From: Candidatus Poseidoniaceae archaeon
GTDB taxonomy: Archaea > Thermoplasmatota > Poseidoniia > Poseidoniales > Poseidoniaceae
Reading direction: 5' to 3'
Length of the DNA: 8,217 bases
Assembly: GCA_022425585.1 (NCBI GenBank)
Contig: JAKMFF010000056.1
Coordinates: forward strand, 1-8,217
Positions 1-7,118 of the stretch are shown piece after piece. Both the position numbers and the translations under genes were made by a program. The stretch's first letter is position 1, and each line of letters begins with the position of its first letter. The notes beneath the pieces are model-generated. The model searched no databases. It was not told the DNA's origin and saw only the letters and a list, made by a program, of their open reading frames with translations.

Positions 1-899
1 GTAAATACCGCAAGAATGTGACCCCGGGCAATAATACAACCAATTGCCGCAAATAATGCGTTAGCCAAAGTCCAAACGGTGAACAGTTCAACTAGGTCAA
101 CACCGCTTCCACTGTAAACAAAGAAACCAAACAGGCCGAATACCAGCAAAGGAATTAGCCAAGGAATACTTTTGGCGAGTAAGGACTTTTTCGGGATATG
201 TTCTAGTTCAGACAAAGATTCGGTCGGTTTGGAATTCTTTAGGTAACTTTCAACGCCATTCAAATGACCTGCACCAACTATGACCAACGTCTTTTTTTCC
301 GGATTTATTTGTAAGATTTTTTGAGCCAAAAATGAATCTCTTTCGTCGATCAAGACAGAACCAGCGCCAGGCGAAAATTGTTTTAATTCATTCATCAAAT
401 CCGTTAGTATATCACGGTCTTCAAGAATTTCATCTAAATTAATCTCCTCATCATCATCTTCTCCAAGCATTGAATACAAAATTTTGAACTTCTCAGTAAA
501 TTTCATCTTCTTCCATGCTCTTCGCAAGGTTGTTTGAATATCTCGATCGATTAACTCAACTTCCAGTCCTTGAGCTTCTGCAATGCTGACTGCAGCGAGT
601 AATTCTGCACCAGGTTGTTGACCCTCATCAAGACCTAATTTTCTCTGCTCTGCTGCAAGCAATGATTGCAATAAAACCAAAGGTGCTTTGCCTTCTTTTA
701 TCACCTTAAGCAGGCCTTCTTTGTCTAAGCGCCTACCGCTGACTAAAGAATCATATCTCGACTTACACAATTCAACTGCAACTACATCTGGTTGAAATTC
801 TTCAATTTGTTGTTTTACCGCTTCGACGCTTTTTGTCGAAATGTGTGCTGTTCCAAGCAAACGTAAATTGGGATTTACTTCAACTATTGATGAACTCAT
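1..899 (-). CDS. TraB/PrgY-family membrane protein, C-terminus cut by window edge
   Basis: The frame is open for 299 codons from an ATG at 897-899 and runs off the left edge, so the C-terminal end is missing. The N-terminal domain carries the TraB/PrgY/Tiki superfamily marks: LGTAHIS at about residues 15-21, VAVELCKSRYDSL at 40-52, LIDRDIQTTLRRAW at 116-129, LIDERDSFLA at 183-192 and VGAGHLNGV at 208-216. The two GxxH motifs (GTAH, GAGH) and the Glu of VELC are the residues proposed for a metal site in this superfamily. An acidic stretch EDDDEE lies at 147-152. Hydrophobic segments begin at about 246-263 and 270-290, as expected for the membrane C-terminus. PrgY of Enterococcus limits pheromone activity and the animal relative Tiki is a membrane protease; the archaeal role is unknown. 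It is last seen in the lemA-DHH unit, 11 bp after the DHH stop. The family is secure, the activity is not. Confidence 0.9.
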   Translation of the reverse strand, partial: MSSSIVEVNPNLRLLGTAHISTKSVEAVKQQIEEFQPDVVAVELCKSRYDSLVSGRRLDKEGLLKVIKEGKAPLVLLQSLLAAEQRKLGLDEGQQPGAELLAAVSIAEAQGLEVELIDRDIQTTLRRAWKKMKFTEKFKILYSMLGEDDDEEINLDEILEDRDILTDLMNELKQFSPGAGSVLIDERDSFLAQKILQINPEKKTLVIVGAGHLNGVESYLKNSKPTESLSELEHIPKKSLLAKSIPWLIPLLVFGLFGFFVYSGSGVDLVELFTVWTLANALFAAIGCIIARGHILAVF

Positions 900-905
900 A
901 ATATA

Positions 906-912
906 CCCCCTC
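906..912 (-). promoter_or_regulatory. Shine-Dalgarno site of the TraB gene, overlapping the upstream stop codon
   Basis: Reading the minus strand, GAGGGGG is followed by a 6-nt spacer TATATT and then the ATG at 899. Its first two bases belong to the TGA stop of the DHH gene (913-911). The motif can pair, with wobble, to the CACCTCCT tail of the 16S gene in this window. This supports the ATG at 899 and suggests translational coupling to the DHH gene. Confidence 0.65.
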
Positions 913-2302
913 ATACATCAAAAATGCCACTCATCATAGTCATGGTAGATTCGATTGCTAGATTTTCCAAGTCAGTGTCATCTGCAGTAGATTTGCCAAT
1001 TATGAACTCAAATGGAATTTGTCCACCTCCAAGCGTTTTATGTCCGCCTGCAAGACCATCTGGAAAATTACTAGAGAGAGTCTTCCCCACATGGAGACCT
1101 TCTCTATTAGAGCGTACTGAGAGGATTATCTTGCCTCTCCTTGTTCCTAAGGCAATTACTGTGTCAACACCTTCGGTAGGCAGGAGAAAATCTGCAATCT
1201 GTGCTAATGAATCTCTATTTTTTAGATTAGATACTGGTGCGATAATAGTAGAATGATGTTGAATTTTATTATTTAATGCATCAGTGAAGGACTCAAGTGC
1301 TTCCACTGAACGCGGAGGCATTTCTATAGAACGCAATATATCTTTGTCCACCCAAGCATTTATCCACAGCAGTGCCCGAATATCGACAGCATTGAATTCT
1401 CTAGTAAATCCAAGTGTGTCTGTCTTAATGCCAAACGCAAGAGCCGTTGCAACTCTAGATGTCATCTCAAAATCACTACTCATCAATAAAGATGCCACCA
1501 TTGATGAGGTTGAAGAGTATTCTGAACTTACCATTGCCATGTCTGCAGTAACTGGTTCATCCACTGAATGGTGGTCAATGATAACATGTGGGATACAGTC
1601 ATTGGGAATGATATTATTAGCACCGGGGCGATGAAAATCTACCGCCACAATAACATCAGAATCTTTTAGCACATCAGCAATTTCCCAGTCGAGAATAAGC
1701 CTCCTGACAGGAATCTCAAGTTGTTTTACCATCGCTTGATTTTGGTGATGCTCAATCATACCACCATGGACAATTTGTGAGGTGTGGCCGTGTTTGGAAA
1801 ATAATTCATTCATCGCCAAGGCTGAGGCAAGAGCGTCAGGGTCTGGATTATCATGACAAAAAATAGTGACTTTACTACCATCTGTCAAACCTGAAATGTA
1901 ATTTTCAAGGCTTGATGCACCTTCATTCCTCTCCCAACCTCTGATACGATCTTGCATGGCAGAAAACGAAATATCGTCAATGCTAATCAAATCATATCCA
2001 TCACCTTCCATAGGAATAGTGGTTAGAATTGGGGAGTTAGGCCACTTATTTTTTATCGAGCCTAAGGGGTCCAAATCATTTAACGACTTATCATCCAAAT
2101 ACAAAATTGCTGTTGGTGAATGATTGTTTAGCGGTAAATCGGTCAATTTTACTGGACCAGGCAGAGCTATTATCTCACAATTCTCTAAATCCTGACCAAT
2201 AGGCAGATCTTCGGCCATCCCAACAAGAGTACAATTTCGGCGTGTAGAACACCATTTGGCAAGGCGTAATCCAAGGCCACTAGAGCCAAATATTAGGAAC
2301 AT
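911..2302 (-). CDS. Rossmann (TrkA-N-like) and DHH/DHHA1 phosphoesterase fusion
   Basis: This 463-residue protein has two parts. Residues 1-120 begin with a Rossmann nucleotide-binding turn, FGSSGLGLRLA (5-15), like the TrkA-N/RCK_N regulator domain. Residues about 144-435 form a DHH-DHHA1 phosphoesterase. Motif I is HDNPDPDA (150-157), the motif II Asp is in VDFH (222), motif III is DHH (243-245), and a further metal-site Asp lies in GIKTDT (295). The DHHA1 substrate loop is LAGGHKTLGGG (417-427). All expected manganese ligands are present, so it should be active. Related DHH-DHHA1 enzymes cleave pAp, nanoRNA or cyclic di-AMP; the sequence alone does not choose among these. The ATG at 2302 has GGTG 5 nt upstream (2308-2311) and lies 24 bp after the lemA stop. 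It was probably cotranscribed with lemA and the TraB gene. Domain assignment is strong; substrate is inference. Confidence 0.92.
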   Translation of the reverse strand: MFLIFGSSGLGLRLAKWCSTRRNCTLVGMAEDLPIGQDLENCEIIALPGPVKLTDLPLNNHSPTAILYLDDKSLNDLDPLGSIKNKWPNSPILTTIPMEGDGYDLISIDDISFSAMQDRIRGWERNEGASSLENYISGLTDGSKVTIFCHDNPDPDALASALAMNELFSKHGHTSQIVHGGMIEHHQNQAMVKQLEIPVRRLILDWEIADVLKDSDVIVAVDFHRPGANNIIPNDCIPHVIIDHHSVDEPVTADMAMVSSEYSSTSSMVASLLMSSDFEMTSRVATALAFGIKTDTLGFTREFNAVDIRALLWINAWVDKDILRSIEMPPRSVEALESFTDALNNKIQHHSTIIAPVSNLKNRDSLAQIADFLLPTEGVDTVIALGTRRGKIILSVRSNREGLHVGKTLSSNFPDGLAGGHKTLGGGQIPFEFIIGKSTADDTDLENLAIESTMTMMSGIFDV

Positions 2303-2326
2303 ACCAACACCACGGTTGTATTAATC

Positions 2327-2902
2327 TCAGTCTTGGAATAGTACCGGAGCTTCTCTTGCGAAACCTTGTACTTCGAACAAGTCTTTTCTTTGGCAACCTT
2401 TGATAGATGCAACAAAAGTTGTCGGAATCATCTGAATGGTTTTATTGAATGCAGTGGTTTGTGAGTTGTACATTTCTCTTCTGTCAGCAACTTGATTTTC
2501 TATTGCTACTAGTTCGTCTTGAATCTTGATAAAGTTTGAATCAGACTTTAATTCAGGGTAGGCTTCTGCAATTGCGGTAATCCTAGGAATCATTGAACTC
2601 ATCATTGCTTCTGCAGCACCGACTCCTTTGACATCCTTATTTTGTAGGGCACCTGTTGCCATTTGCCTAGCCTTGGCAAGTTCACCAAATATTTCTTTTT
2701 CATGATCAACAAATTTGCTAACAATCCGCTCGAGGTTTGGCAGCATATCGTAACGTTGTCTGAGTAATACATCGATATTAGCCCATGATTGGTTAACATT
2801 CTCTTCGAGGGATACAAGTCGATTCCACGTTGAAAAGAACCAACCAACGAAGAATAAGAACAGGAGACCGAAGATTAATCCAGCAACTAATAATATCATC
2901 AT
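2327..2902 (-). CDS. lemA: LemA family membrane protein
   Basis: The protein has 191 residues from the preferred ATG at 2902. It has one N-terminal membrane helix (about 2-23), then a soluble helical domain with the LemA pattern: NQSWANIDVLLRQRYDMLPN (37-56), HEKEIFGELAKARQ (67-80), YPELKSDSNF (115-124), RREMYNSQTTAFNKTIQMIP (141-160) and a late FEVQG segment (176-180). Length and topology match LemA, with a short N-terminal tail outside and a helical bundle at the membrane. Function is poorly known; the family is named after a Listeria antigen. The frame stays open upstream to a TTG at 2974 and an ATG at 2956. I prefer ATG 2902 because family members start just before the helix and because the upstream starts lie in or next to a TATA-like element. 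A second ATG follows at once (2899). No strong Shine-Dalgarno site is seen. It heads the unit with the DHH and TraB genes. Confidence 0.9.
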   Translation of the reverse strand: MMILLVAGLIFGLLFLFFVGWFFSTWNRLVSLEENVNQSWANIDVLLRQRYDMLPNLERIVSKFVDHEKEIFGELAKARQMATGALQNKDVKGVGAAEAMMSSMIPRITAIAEAYPELKSDSNFIKIQDELVAIENQVADRREMYNSQTTAFNKTIQMIPTTFVASIKGCQRKDLFEVQGFAREAPVLFQD

Positions 2903-2955
2903 GGCTATACCACTAGAGTTTAACTTATGAGCCTTTTCTTTGTAAATAATTGCCA

Positions 2956-2970
2956 TTATACAATAAATAC
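2956..2970. promoter_or_regulatory. Shared TATA-like element for divergent lemA and TauE-type genes
   Basis: The plus strand reads TTATACAATAAATAC, and the minus strand reads as the AT-rich TATTTATTGTATAA. An archaeal start site about 26 nt away would fall near 2987 on the plus strand, just before the ATG at 2989, implying a leaderless or near-leaderless transporter mRNA. On the minus strand it would fall near 2933-2940, giving a leader of roughly 30-40 nt before the lemA ATG at 2902. No BRE element could be assigned with confidence. Prediction only. Confidence 0.5.
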
Positions 2971-2988
2971 TCAAACCTCTTGGGGATA

Positions 2989-3801
2989 ATGAGTTGGGTC
3001 TTTTTGGTTGTTGAATCGGTATTAATTGTACTGGGAGTACTATTAATTTCGTTTTTATTTGCCCCCTTGGGCCTTGGAGGTGGACTGCTTTATGTCCCCC
3101 TTTTCCATTATTTAGGTGGTTGGGATCTCGACCAAAAATTAATCATTGTTTCATTATTATTAAGTGCAATAACAAGTTATGGAAGCGGTCTTGAACATCG
3201 TAAAAAAGGCTACCATGATGATGAATTAACAGGTATTGCATTGTGGGGAGCGATTCCTGGTGCACTAATTGGGGTTCTGTTTGTTTTTGCTACTCAAGAC
3301 CAATTCAAGAGTATTTTCAAATTAATGAGTATAATAGTTGTAGGATTTGTCATCTTCAAAATGGTTAAGAGAATCACTGCTAATCAATCGGAAAATGAAA
3401 CTGAGTCTGAAATTCAAGTAATAAAAATGACATCATTATCTGCTTTTGGTGGATTTTTATCGAGTGTCATGGCAATTGGTGCCGGCATGATTTATGTACC
3501 TGCAATGAAGTTTTTTGGAGCACTTAACACCAGAAAAGCGATTGGTTCGAGTTTAAACATAATGATGGTGGTAGTTCCATTTGCCATCTTCGCCCATTTC
3601 ATTTTACTAGAAAGTTATCAGTTAGAGGCTATCAAAAATGAGTTGCTGTTTCTAACTGGACTAGTTGCAGTTACATTTGTTGGAGCCAAATCTGGCGCAA
3701 TAATGGGATTCAGGTTATTTAGCGAACCAATGTTAATGCGAGTATTTATTGGAGTACTTAGCATAACTTGGGTAAATTACCTAATCGATGTGTTATTGTG
3801 A
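2989..3801 (+). CDS. TauE/SafE-family (TSUP, DUF81) membrane transporter
   Basis: From the ATG at 2989 the protein has 270 residues and is almost wholly hydrophobic, with about eight membrane segments. It shows the internal duplication of the family: the glycine-rich signature LGLGGGLLYVPLF at 27-39 is repeated as AIGAGMIYVPAMKF at 162-175. The halves are joined by a polar, acidic linker (QSENETESEIQ, about 133-143). Family members export or import sulfite, sulfonates, sulfoacetate or other organic anions; the substrate here cannot be read from sequence. The frame is open to a TTG at 2950, but that start would overlap the TATA-like element, and the family usually begins directly with the first helix. 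GGGG at 2982-2985 is only 3 nt from the ATG, so a leaderless message is more likely than classical Shine-Dalgarno initiation. It is transcribed away from lemA and converges on the thiolase. Confidence 0.88.
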   Translation: MSWVFLVVESVLIVLGVLLISFLFAPLGLGGGLLYVPLFHYLGGWDLDQKLIIVSLLLSAITSYGSGLEHRKKGYHDDELTGIALWGAIPGALIGVLFVFATQDQFKSIFKLMSIIVVGFVIFKMVKRITANQSENETESEIQVIKMTSLSAFGGFLSSVMAIGAGMIYVPAMKFFGALNTRKAIGSSLNIMMVVVPFAIFAHFILLESYQLEAIKNELLFLTGLVAVTFVGAKSGAIMGFRLFSEPMLMRVFIGVLSITWVNYLIDVLL

Positions 3802-3804
3802 TAA

Positions 3805-5022
3805 CTACAATGATTCTATGACCATAGCAATTCCTTGACCGCCGCCAATGCAAGCCGTAGCAACGCCATATTTACCATTACAACGCTTGAGCTCGTAAGC
3901 CAGTGTTAGGACTAATCTTGTTCCAGTTGCCGCTAGTGGGTGACCAATACCAACCGCTCCACCGTTAACATTGACTTTGTTGATATCAAGTCCTAGGTCT
4001 TTAACACAAGCAACCGCTTGCCCAGCAAATGCCTCATTAATTTCCCAGCGGTCAATATCTTCGATTGTCAAACCTGCCTTATCCAAGGCTTTCTTAGACG
4101 AAGGTACTGGCCCGTATGCCATTATTGCCGGCTCTAAGCCAACAATACCCCAAGAGATTATCTTAGCTAGTGGCTTGTCACCATCTTGTTTTGCTTTACT
4201 GGCAGATTTTATCACCACAGCCGCTGCACCATCGACAACTCCTGAAGCATTCCCAGCAGTAACCAAACTTTCTGGTCCAAATGCAGTTCTCAGTTCAGCC
4301 AATGACTCTTTGGTACAATCATGGACAACGTGATCTTCATCTTTATGCCCAATGTCGCCAACTTTAACAACTTCTTGCTCCCATATATCATGTTCTATAG
4401 AATTGACTACGCGAGCGTGAGACAGCGCAGCGAACTCATCTGTTTCTTCTCTTGTGACGCCTTTTCTTTTACAAATTTCATCTGAGGTTTGCGCCATAAA
4501 AGAACCACACATGCCGTCGAGTAAGTTGGTGAAGAGATAATCTTCCATATCTTTTTCTAAAACCGTTCCTGCTTTTGGCGGCCTTGCAAGTTTGTAAGTA
4601 TCCCGCATTCCACGTAGTACATGTGGTGCTTGAGACATATTTTCCATACCGCCAGAGACCACAGTTTGTGCTTCTCCAAGCATTATCATTTGAGCACCAG
4701 TAACTATCGATTGAACTCCACTACCACATATTCTGGATAATGTTAGCATTGGAACTTCTTGAGGAATGCCAGCACCTAGACCCGCATGTCTTGCCCCGAA
4801 TATTGCTTGATCACATGTTTGCAACGCGTAACCCATCACAACATGGTCTACTGAATCAGGTGAAGTATTGGTCTTTTCAAGTGCCCCTTTAATGGCAATT
4901 TCTCCAAGTTTTAATGCACTATAATCCTTTAACAAGCCACCTGGTTGCCCGTCGCCACGCTTTCCACCTTGCCATTCGCAGAACGGTGTTCTAGCTCCGC
5001 CAACAATTACCACTTCTTCCAT
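3805..5022 (-). CDS. Acetyl-CoA acetyltransferase (thiolase)
   Basis: This 405-residue protein is a complete thiolase of the bacterial FadA/AtoB type, which condenses two acetyl-CoA or cleaves 3-ketoacyl-CoA. It has the N-terminal VIVGGARTPF (5-14), the nucleophilic Cys99 in SRICGSG, the GGMENMS loop (124-130), NEAFAG (329-334), the catalytic His361 in GGAVGIGHPLAATG, and Cys391 in ACIGGGQGIA. All catalytic residues are intact. The length and the C-terminal CxG motif differ from the shorter SCP2-like thiolases that many archaea pair with a DUF35 protein and HMG-CoA synthase, and neither partner is here. A role in fatty-acid beta-oxidation or acetoacetyl-CoA chemistry is therefore possible, and bacterial ancestry is an inference to test. 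The ATG at 5022 gives the standard family start, though its Shine-Dalgarno site is weak. It lies 31 bp after the GIDE gene and may be read through from it. Confidence 0.95.
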   Translation of the reverse strand: MEEVVIVGGARTPFCEWQGGKRGDGQPGGLLKDYSALKLGEIAIKGALEKTNTSPDSVDHVVMGYALQTCDQAIFGARHAGLGAGIPQEVPMLTLSRICGSGVQSIVTGAQMIMLGEAQTVVSGGMENMSQAPHVLRGMRDTYKLARPPKAGTVLEKDMEDYLFTNLLDGMCGSFMAQTSDEICKRKGVTREETDEFAALSHARVVNSIEHDIWEQEVVKVGDIGHKDEDHVVHDCTKESLAELRTAFGPESLVTAGNASGVVDGAAAVVIKSASKAKQDGDKPLAKIISWGIVGLEPAIMAYGPVPSSKKALDKAGLTIEDIDRWEINEAFAGQAVACVKDLGLDINKVNVNGGAVGIGHPLAATGTRLVLTLAYELKRCNGKYGVATACIGGGQGIAMVIESL

Positions 5023-5053
5023 GGCCTAGCGAATTATAACAAGGATTTGAACT

Positions 5054-6409
5054 TCATGCTAAAACTAGTAAAGATATTGCTCCCAAAAAGAGAATCATTG
5101 CAGGTAAAATCATTTCAGCCTTAGACCTTGAGCGTCCGAGGTTAGTTAGTTCTGTACCTCGCTTTAATGTTGATTTTGCTCCCGGACCGTCTTCATTACC
5201 AAACACTTCAATGATACTGTTTGGCAAAGTTCCGTCTAATCCTTCTTCGGCAATCATCGCATTACTTTTTGACTTCACTTGACCTACTAAATAAACAGGA
5301 TTACCCATTTTCAAACCATACAGAGTCCAACGGTGGTCGGTAACTCGCCAACCACCAACAAACCCAGCGACTAACTGAGCAAAAAATTGCTGACCCAATG
5401 ACTTGGCAAAAGCACTATCCCAACGCTTGATGAAATCACCATAATCACTTCTCTTGAAATTCTCACCGTTTACTCTTATCCCACCGGTACCATCGTGAAG
5501 AATGAACGGGCAACCGCCAGAATCCTCGCGTATAGTAACCCATCGTGTTTCAGTGCGAGTACCATCTTTGGTCGTTACGGTTCTCTTTTGTTCTTGTTCA
5601 TATGTCCAACGGAAACCCACCATATTTTCCATGTACATGTTTTGATTACCATCGACAACTACTCTGAGCACACCTTCGTAGGATGGTCTTACTTGGCCAA
5701 CTAATTCATTATATCCAAGTGGCACAGAGCGAATCACTGAAGTTTGAAGATCAAGCATCTGAGTGAGCATTTTAGATTTGAACCAGCCTATTATTAGCAA
5801 AATTAATCCGATAATCGCCATTATCCCGATGATGACTAAACGACTGCCACTATCAACAACCTCAGTCAATGCAATCCCAACTGCAATAACCGTATATAGA
5901 GATGCGATAATACCAAATATACCAAATAATGTGAAAGTTGCTGGCACTGGGGTACCAACTTTGACTGGATGTTCTGCTATTGGAGAGCCGTCCCCGTCCT
6001 GTTTGTAAATATCCAATTTATCCCATACTGCTGGCCCTGGAGCCGGTAAGACCCAATCGCTAGGGTCGTTGGTAGGAACATAAGTGGTTTGCTTGAGAAA
6101 CCAATTATCTATTGAAAGTCCACTTTCTTTTGCTTTGGCTTCGAGAACCTCTGGGTCAATTGCTTGTTGTCTAAGGTTGTACAGATCTTTCTGATGAGAG
6201 CTTGGGGTTGTCACGGCTAATCCAGTTAGACCTAGTATACTGATTGCCATTCCTGCTACAATATCCTCACTATTACCTAAATTGGTCAGCGACATTACCA
6301 GGCCAACAAGCGCCATTATTCCAAATAATGCATATCCTAACAATCCATACCAACGGTAAGGTGTGGAGAGTTTGAAAAAGCCACCATGAAGGTTGAGAGT
6401 TTCTATCAT
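5054..6409 (-). CDS. GIDE-domain (MUL1-like, no RING) multi-pass membrane protein
   Basis: The protein has 451 residues. Hydrophobic segments at about 22-41, 49-67, 158-183, 190-209 and 432-450 bracket a polar loop (70-155) and a large soluble domain (about 222-425). The soluble domain reads like the GIDE domain of eukaryotic MUL1/MAPL: IRSVPLGYNELVGQVRPSYE (226-245), an aromatic strand VGFRWTYEQEQ (264-274), CPFILHDGTGGIRVNG (300-315), YLVGQVKS (373-380), then a C-terminal membrane helix. An insert of about 40 residues (317-356), rich in aromatic and amphipathic sequence, splits the domain. There is no RING finger, so database names such as E3 ubiquitin ligase should not be taken as function. 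The family is linked to membranes and I recall it often near LemA; lemA is 2.1 kb downstream here. The ATG at 6409 has no Shine-Dalgarno site; no other Met occurs before residue 32. Role unknown. Confidence 0.75.
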   Translation of the reverse strand: MIETLNLHGGFFKLSTPYRWYGLLGYALFGIMALVGLVMSLTNLGNSEDIVAGMAISILGLTGLAVTTPSSHQKDLYNLRQQAIDPEVLEAKAKESGLSIDNWFLKQTTYVPTNDPSDWVLPAPGPAVWDKLDIYKQDGDGSPIAEHPVKVGTPVPATFTLFGIFGIIASLYTVIAVGIALTEVVDSGSRLVIIGIMAIIGLILLIIGWFKSKMLTQMLDLQTSVIRSVPLGYNELVGQVRPSYEGVLRVVVDGNQNMYMENMVGFRWTYEQEQKRTVTTKDGTRTETRWVTIREDSGGCPFILHDGTGGIRVNGENFKRSDYGDFIKRWDSAFAKSLGQQFFAQLVAGFVGGWRVTDHRWTLYGLKMGNPVYLVGQVKSKSNAMIAEEGLDGTLPNSIIEVFGNEDGPGAKSTLKRGTELTNLGRSRSKAEMILPAMILFLGAISLLVLA

Positions 6410-6432
6410 TATTATACACTAATGAATAAGTG

Positions 6433-6439
6433 AATTAAA
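6433..6439 (-). promoter_or_regulatory. Possible TATA-like element of the GIDE gene
   Basis: The minus strand reads TTTAATT about 24-30 nt before the ATG at 6409. That spacing would suit a leaderless transcript, which agrees with the missing Shine-Dalgarno site. The gap from the upstream gene is only 39 bp and AT-rich, so a chance match is quite possible. Confidence 0.25.
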
Positions 6440-6448
6440 GGTTCCTAA

Positions 6449-7018
6449 TTAACCAAATAGTTTAGAATCATCTAATCCATTGTTGGATATCATCAACGGT
6501 ATTGCAACAATCAGTCCACAAACCGCACTACATACTGCACTAATACCAATTGCAATACCACTTACTACTTCTTCGTTCATGTCGGCATTTGCGGCTGCTG
6601 CATCAGTATTACCGGTTAACGAGAGGGCGATAGAGAATAAAAAGCCGATAATGATTCCAATCAAAACAAGATATACTCCTTTTCTCTGGAAATTCATCAT
6701 CCAAATACCACCAAGTATTGATGTAGCCACTGAGATTATACCTGAAACACTGCTTAGTATGATATTTGTAGTAGTGATACTCTGTTCTTCTCTTATGGTG
6801 CTACTGGACCATCCCACGGCTGCTAATAGCAAAAAAATCGTATTAATGGCACCCCATAAAATCAATAGTATACCGATAACCTTTGAGGCAGAAGACGGTG
6901 GCTGCAAAAGAATTACTTGGTTGTTGAAACCCGTAGAAATTTGTGCAGTTTGTCCGTCAATCATTACTTGAGGAGCAGAACCATCAGTTTGTAAATCGTC
7001 CCATGGACTAGGTTGCAT
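6449..7018 (-). CDS. Hypothetical four-helix membrane protein
   Basis: I do not recognise this 189-residue protein. It has a polar, probably cytosolic N-terminus with PWDDLQ at 5-10, a proline-rich end (about 39-43), then four hydrophobic helices at about 47-70, 85-108, 113-134 and 150-177. The loop between helices 3 and 4 is Ala/Asn/Asp rich (137-149). The tail ends GLDDSKLFG. There is no signal peptide, cysteine motif or catalytic signature. The ATG at 7018 follows GGAG (7022-7025) after only 3 nt, a short spacing. It precedes the GIDE gene by 39 bp on the same strand, so the two may act in one membrane context. The strand-wide hydrophobic pattern and uninterrupted frame, with a plausible upstream promoter, support it as a real gene; function is unknown. 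Confidence 0.75.
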   Translation of the reverse strand: MQPSPWDDLQTDGSAPQVMIDGQTAQISTGFNNQVILLQPPSSASKVIGILLILWGAINTIFLLLAAVGWSSSTIREEQSITTTNIILSSVSGIISVATSILGGIWMMNFQRKGVYLVLIGIIIGFLFSIALSLTGNTDAAAANADMNEEVVSGIAIGISAVCSAVCGLIVAIPLMISNNGLDDSKLFG

Positions 7019-7052
7019 ATACTCCGGTGTTAGTAACAGTTATTCAACTCTC

Positions 7053-7059
7053 GTATAAG
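7053..7059. promoter_or_regulatory. TATA-like element in the divergent 100-bp intergenic region
   Basis: The plus strand reads GTATAAG and the minus strand CTTATAC. On the minus strand it is centred about 38 nt before the ATG at 7018, placing a start site roughly 12 nt before that ATG. On the plus strand it would start transcription near 7082-7085, leaving a leader of about 35 nt with the Shine-Dalgarno site before the TTG at 7119. One element could serve both genes or only one. Confidence 0.35.
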
Positions 7060-7106
7060 CCGTCAAAGATGGTTGTCTTGAAGAAGGAAGAACACTTGCG
7101 AGATAT

Positions 7107-7113
7107 GAGGCGG
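7107..7113 (+). promoter_or_regulatory. Shine-Dalgarno site before a TTG start
   Basis: GAGGCGG lies 5 nt before the TTG at 7119 and is the purine-rich site that decides this start. An ATG at 7105 is out of frame, and the in-frame GTG at 7128 would remove three residues and leave a longer spacing of 14 nt. Confidence 0.55.
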
Positions 7114-7118
7114 ACCTT

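Noticed and set aside
924..1634. Two plus-strand open frames of 110 and 116 codons opposite the DHH gene
   Set aside because: They lie antisense to conserved DHH motifs, and their translations show no family signature.
3971..4333. Plus-strand open frame of 120 codons inside the thiolase
   Set aside because: Antisense to the highly conserved thiolase C-terminal half, with no recognisable domain.
5032..5039. TATA-like AATTATAA before the thiolase
   Set aside because: It is centred only about 14 nt before the ATG, so a start site 26 nt on would fall inside the coding region. Read-through from the GIDE gene is more likely.
5054..6409. Naming the GIDE-domain gene an E3 ubiquitin ligase
   Set aside because: No RING finger or cysteine-histidine zinc pattern is present, so ligase activity is unsupported.
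6480..6971. Plus-strand open frame of 163 codons opposite the four-TM protein
   Set aside because: Its opposite strand gives a coherent four-helix membrane protein with a Shine-Dalgarno site and start in register with a likely operon. The antisense hydrophobicity is the expected mirror of codons for hydrophobic residues. Because neither protein is a known family, some doubt remains.
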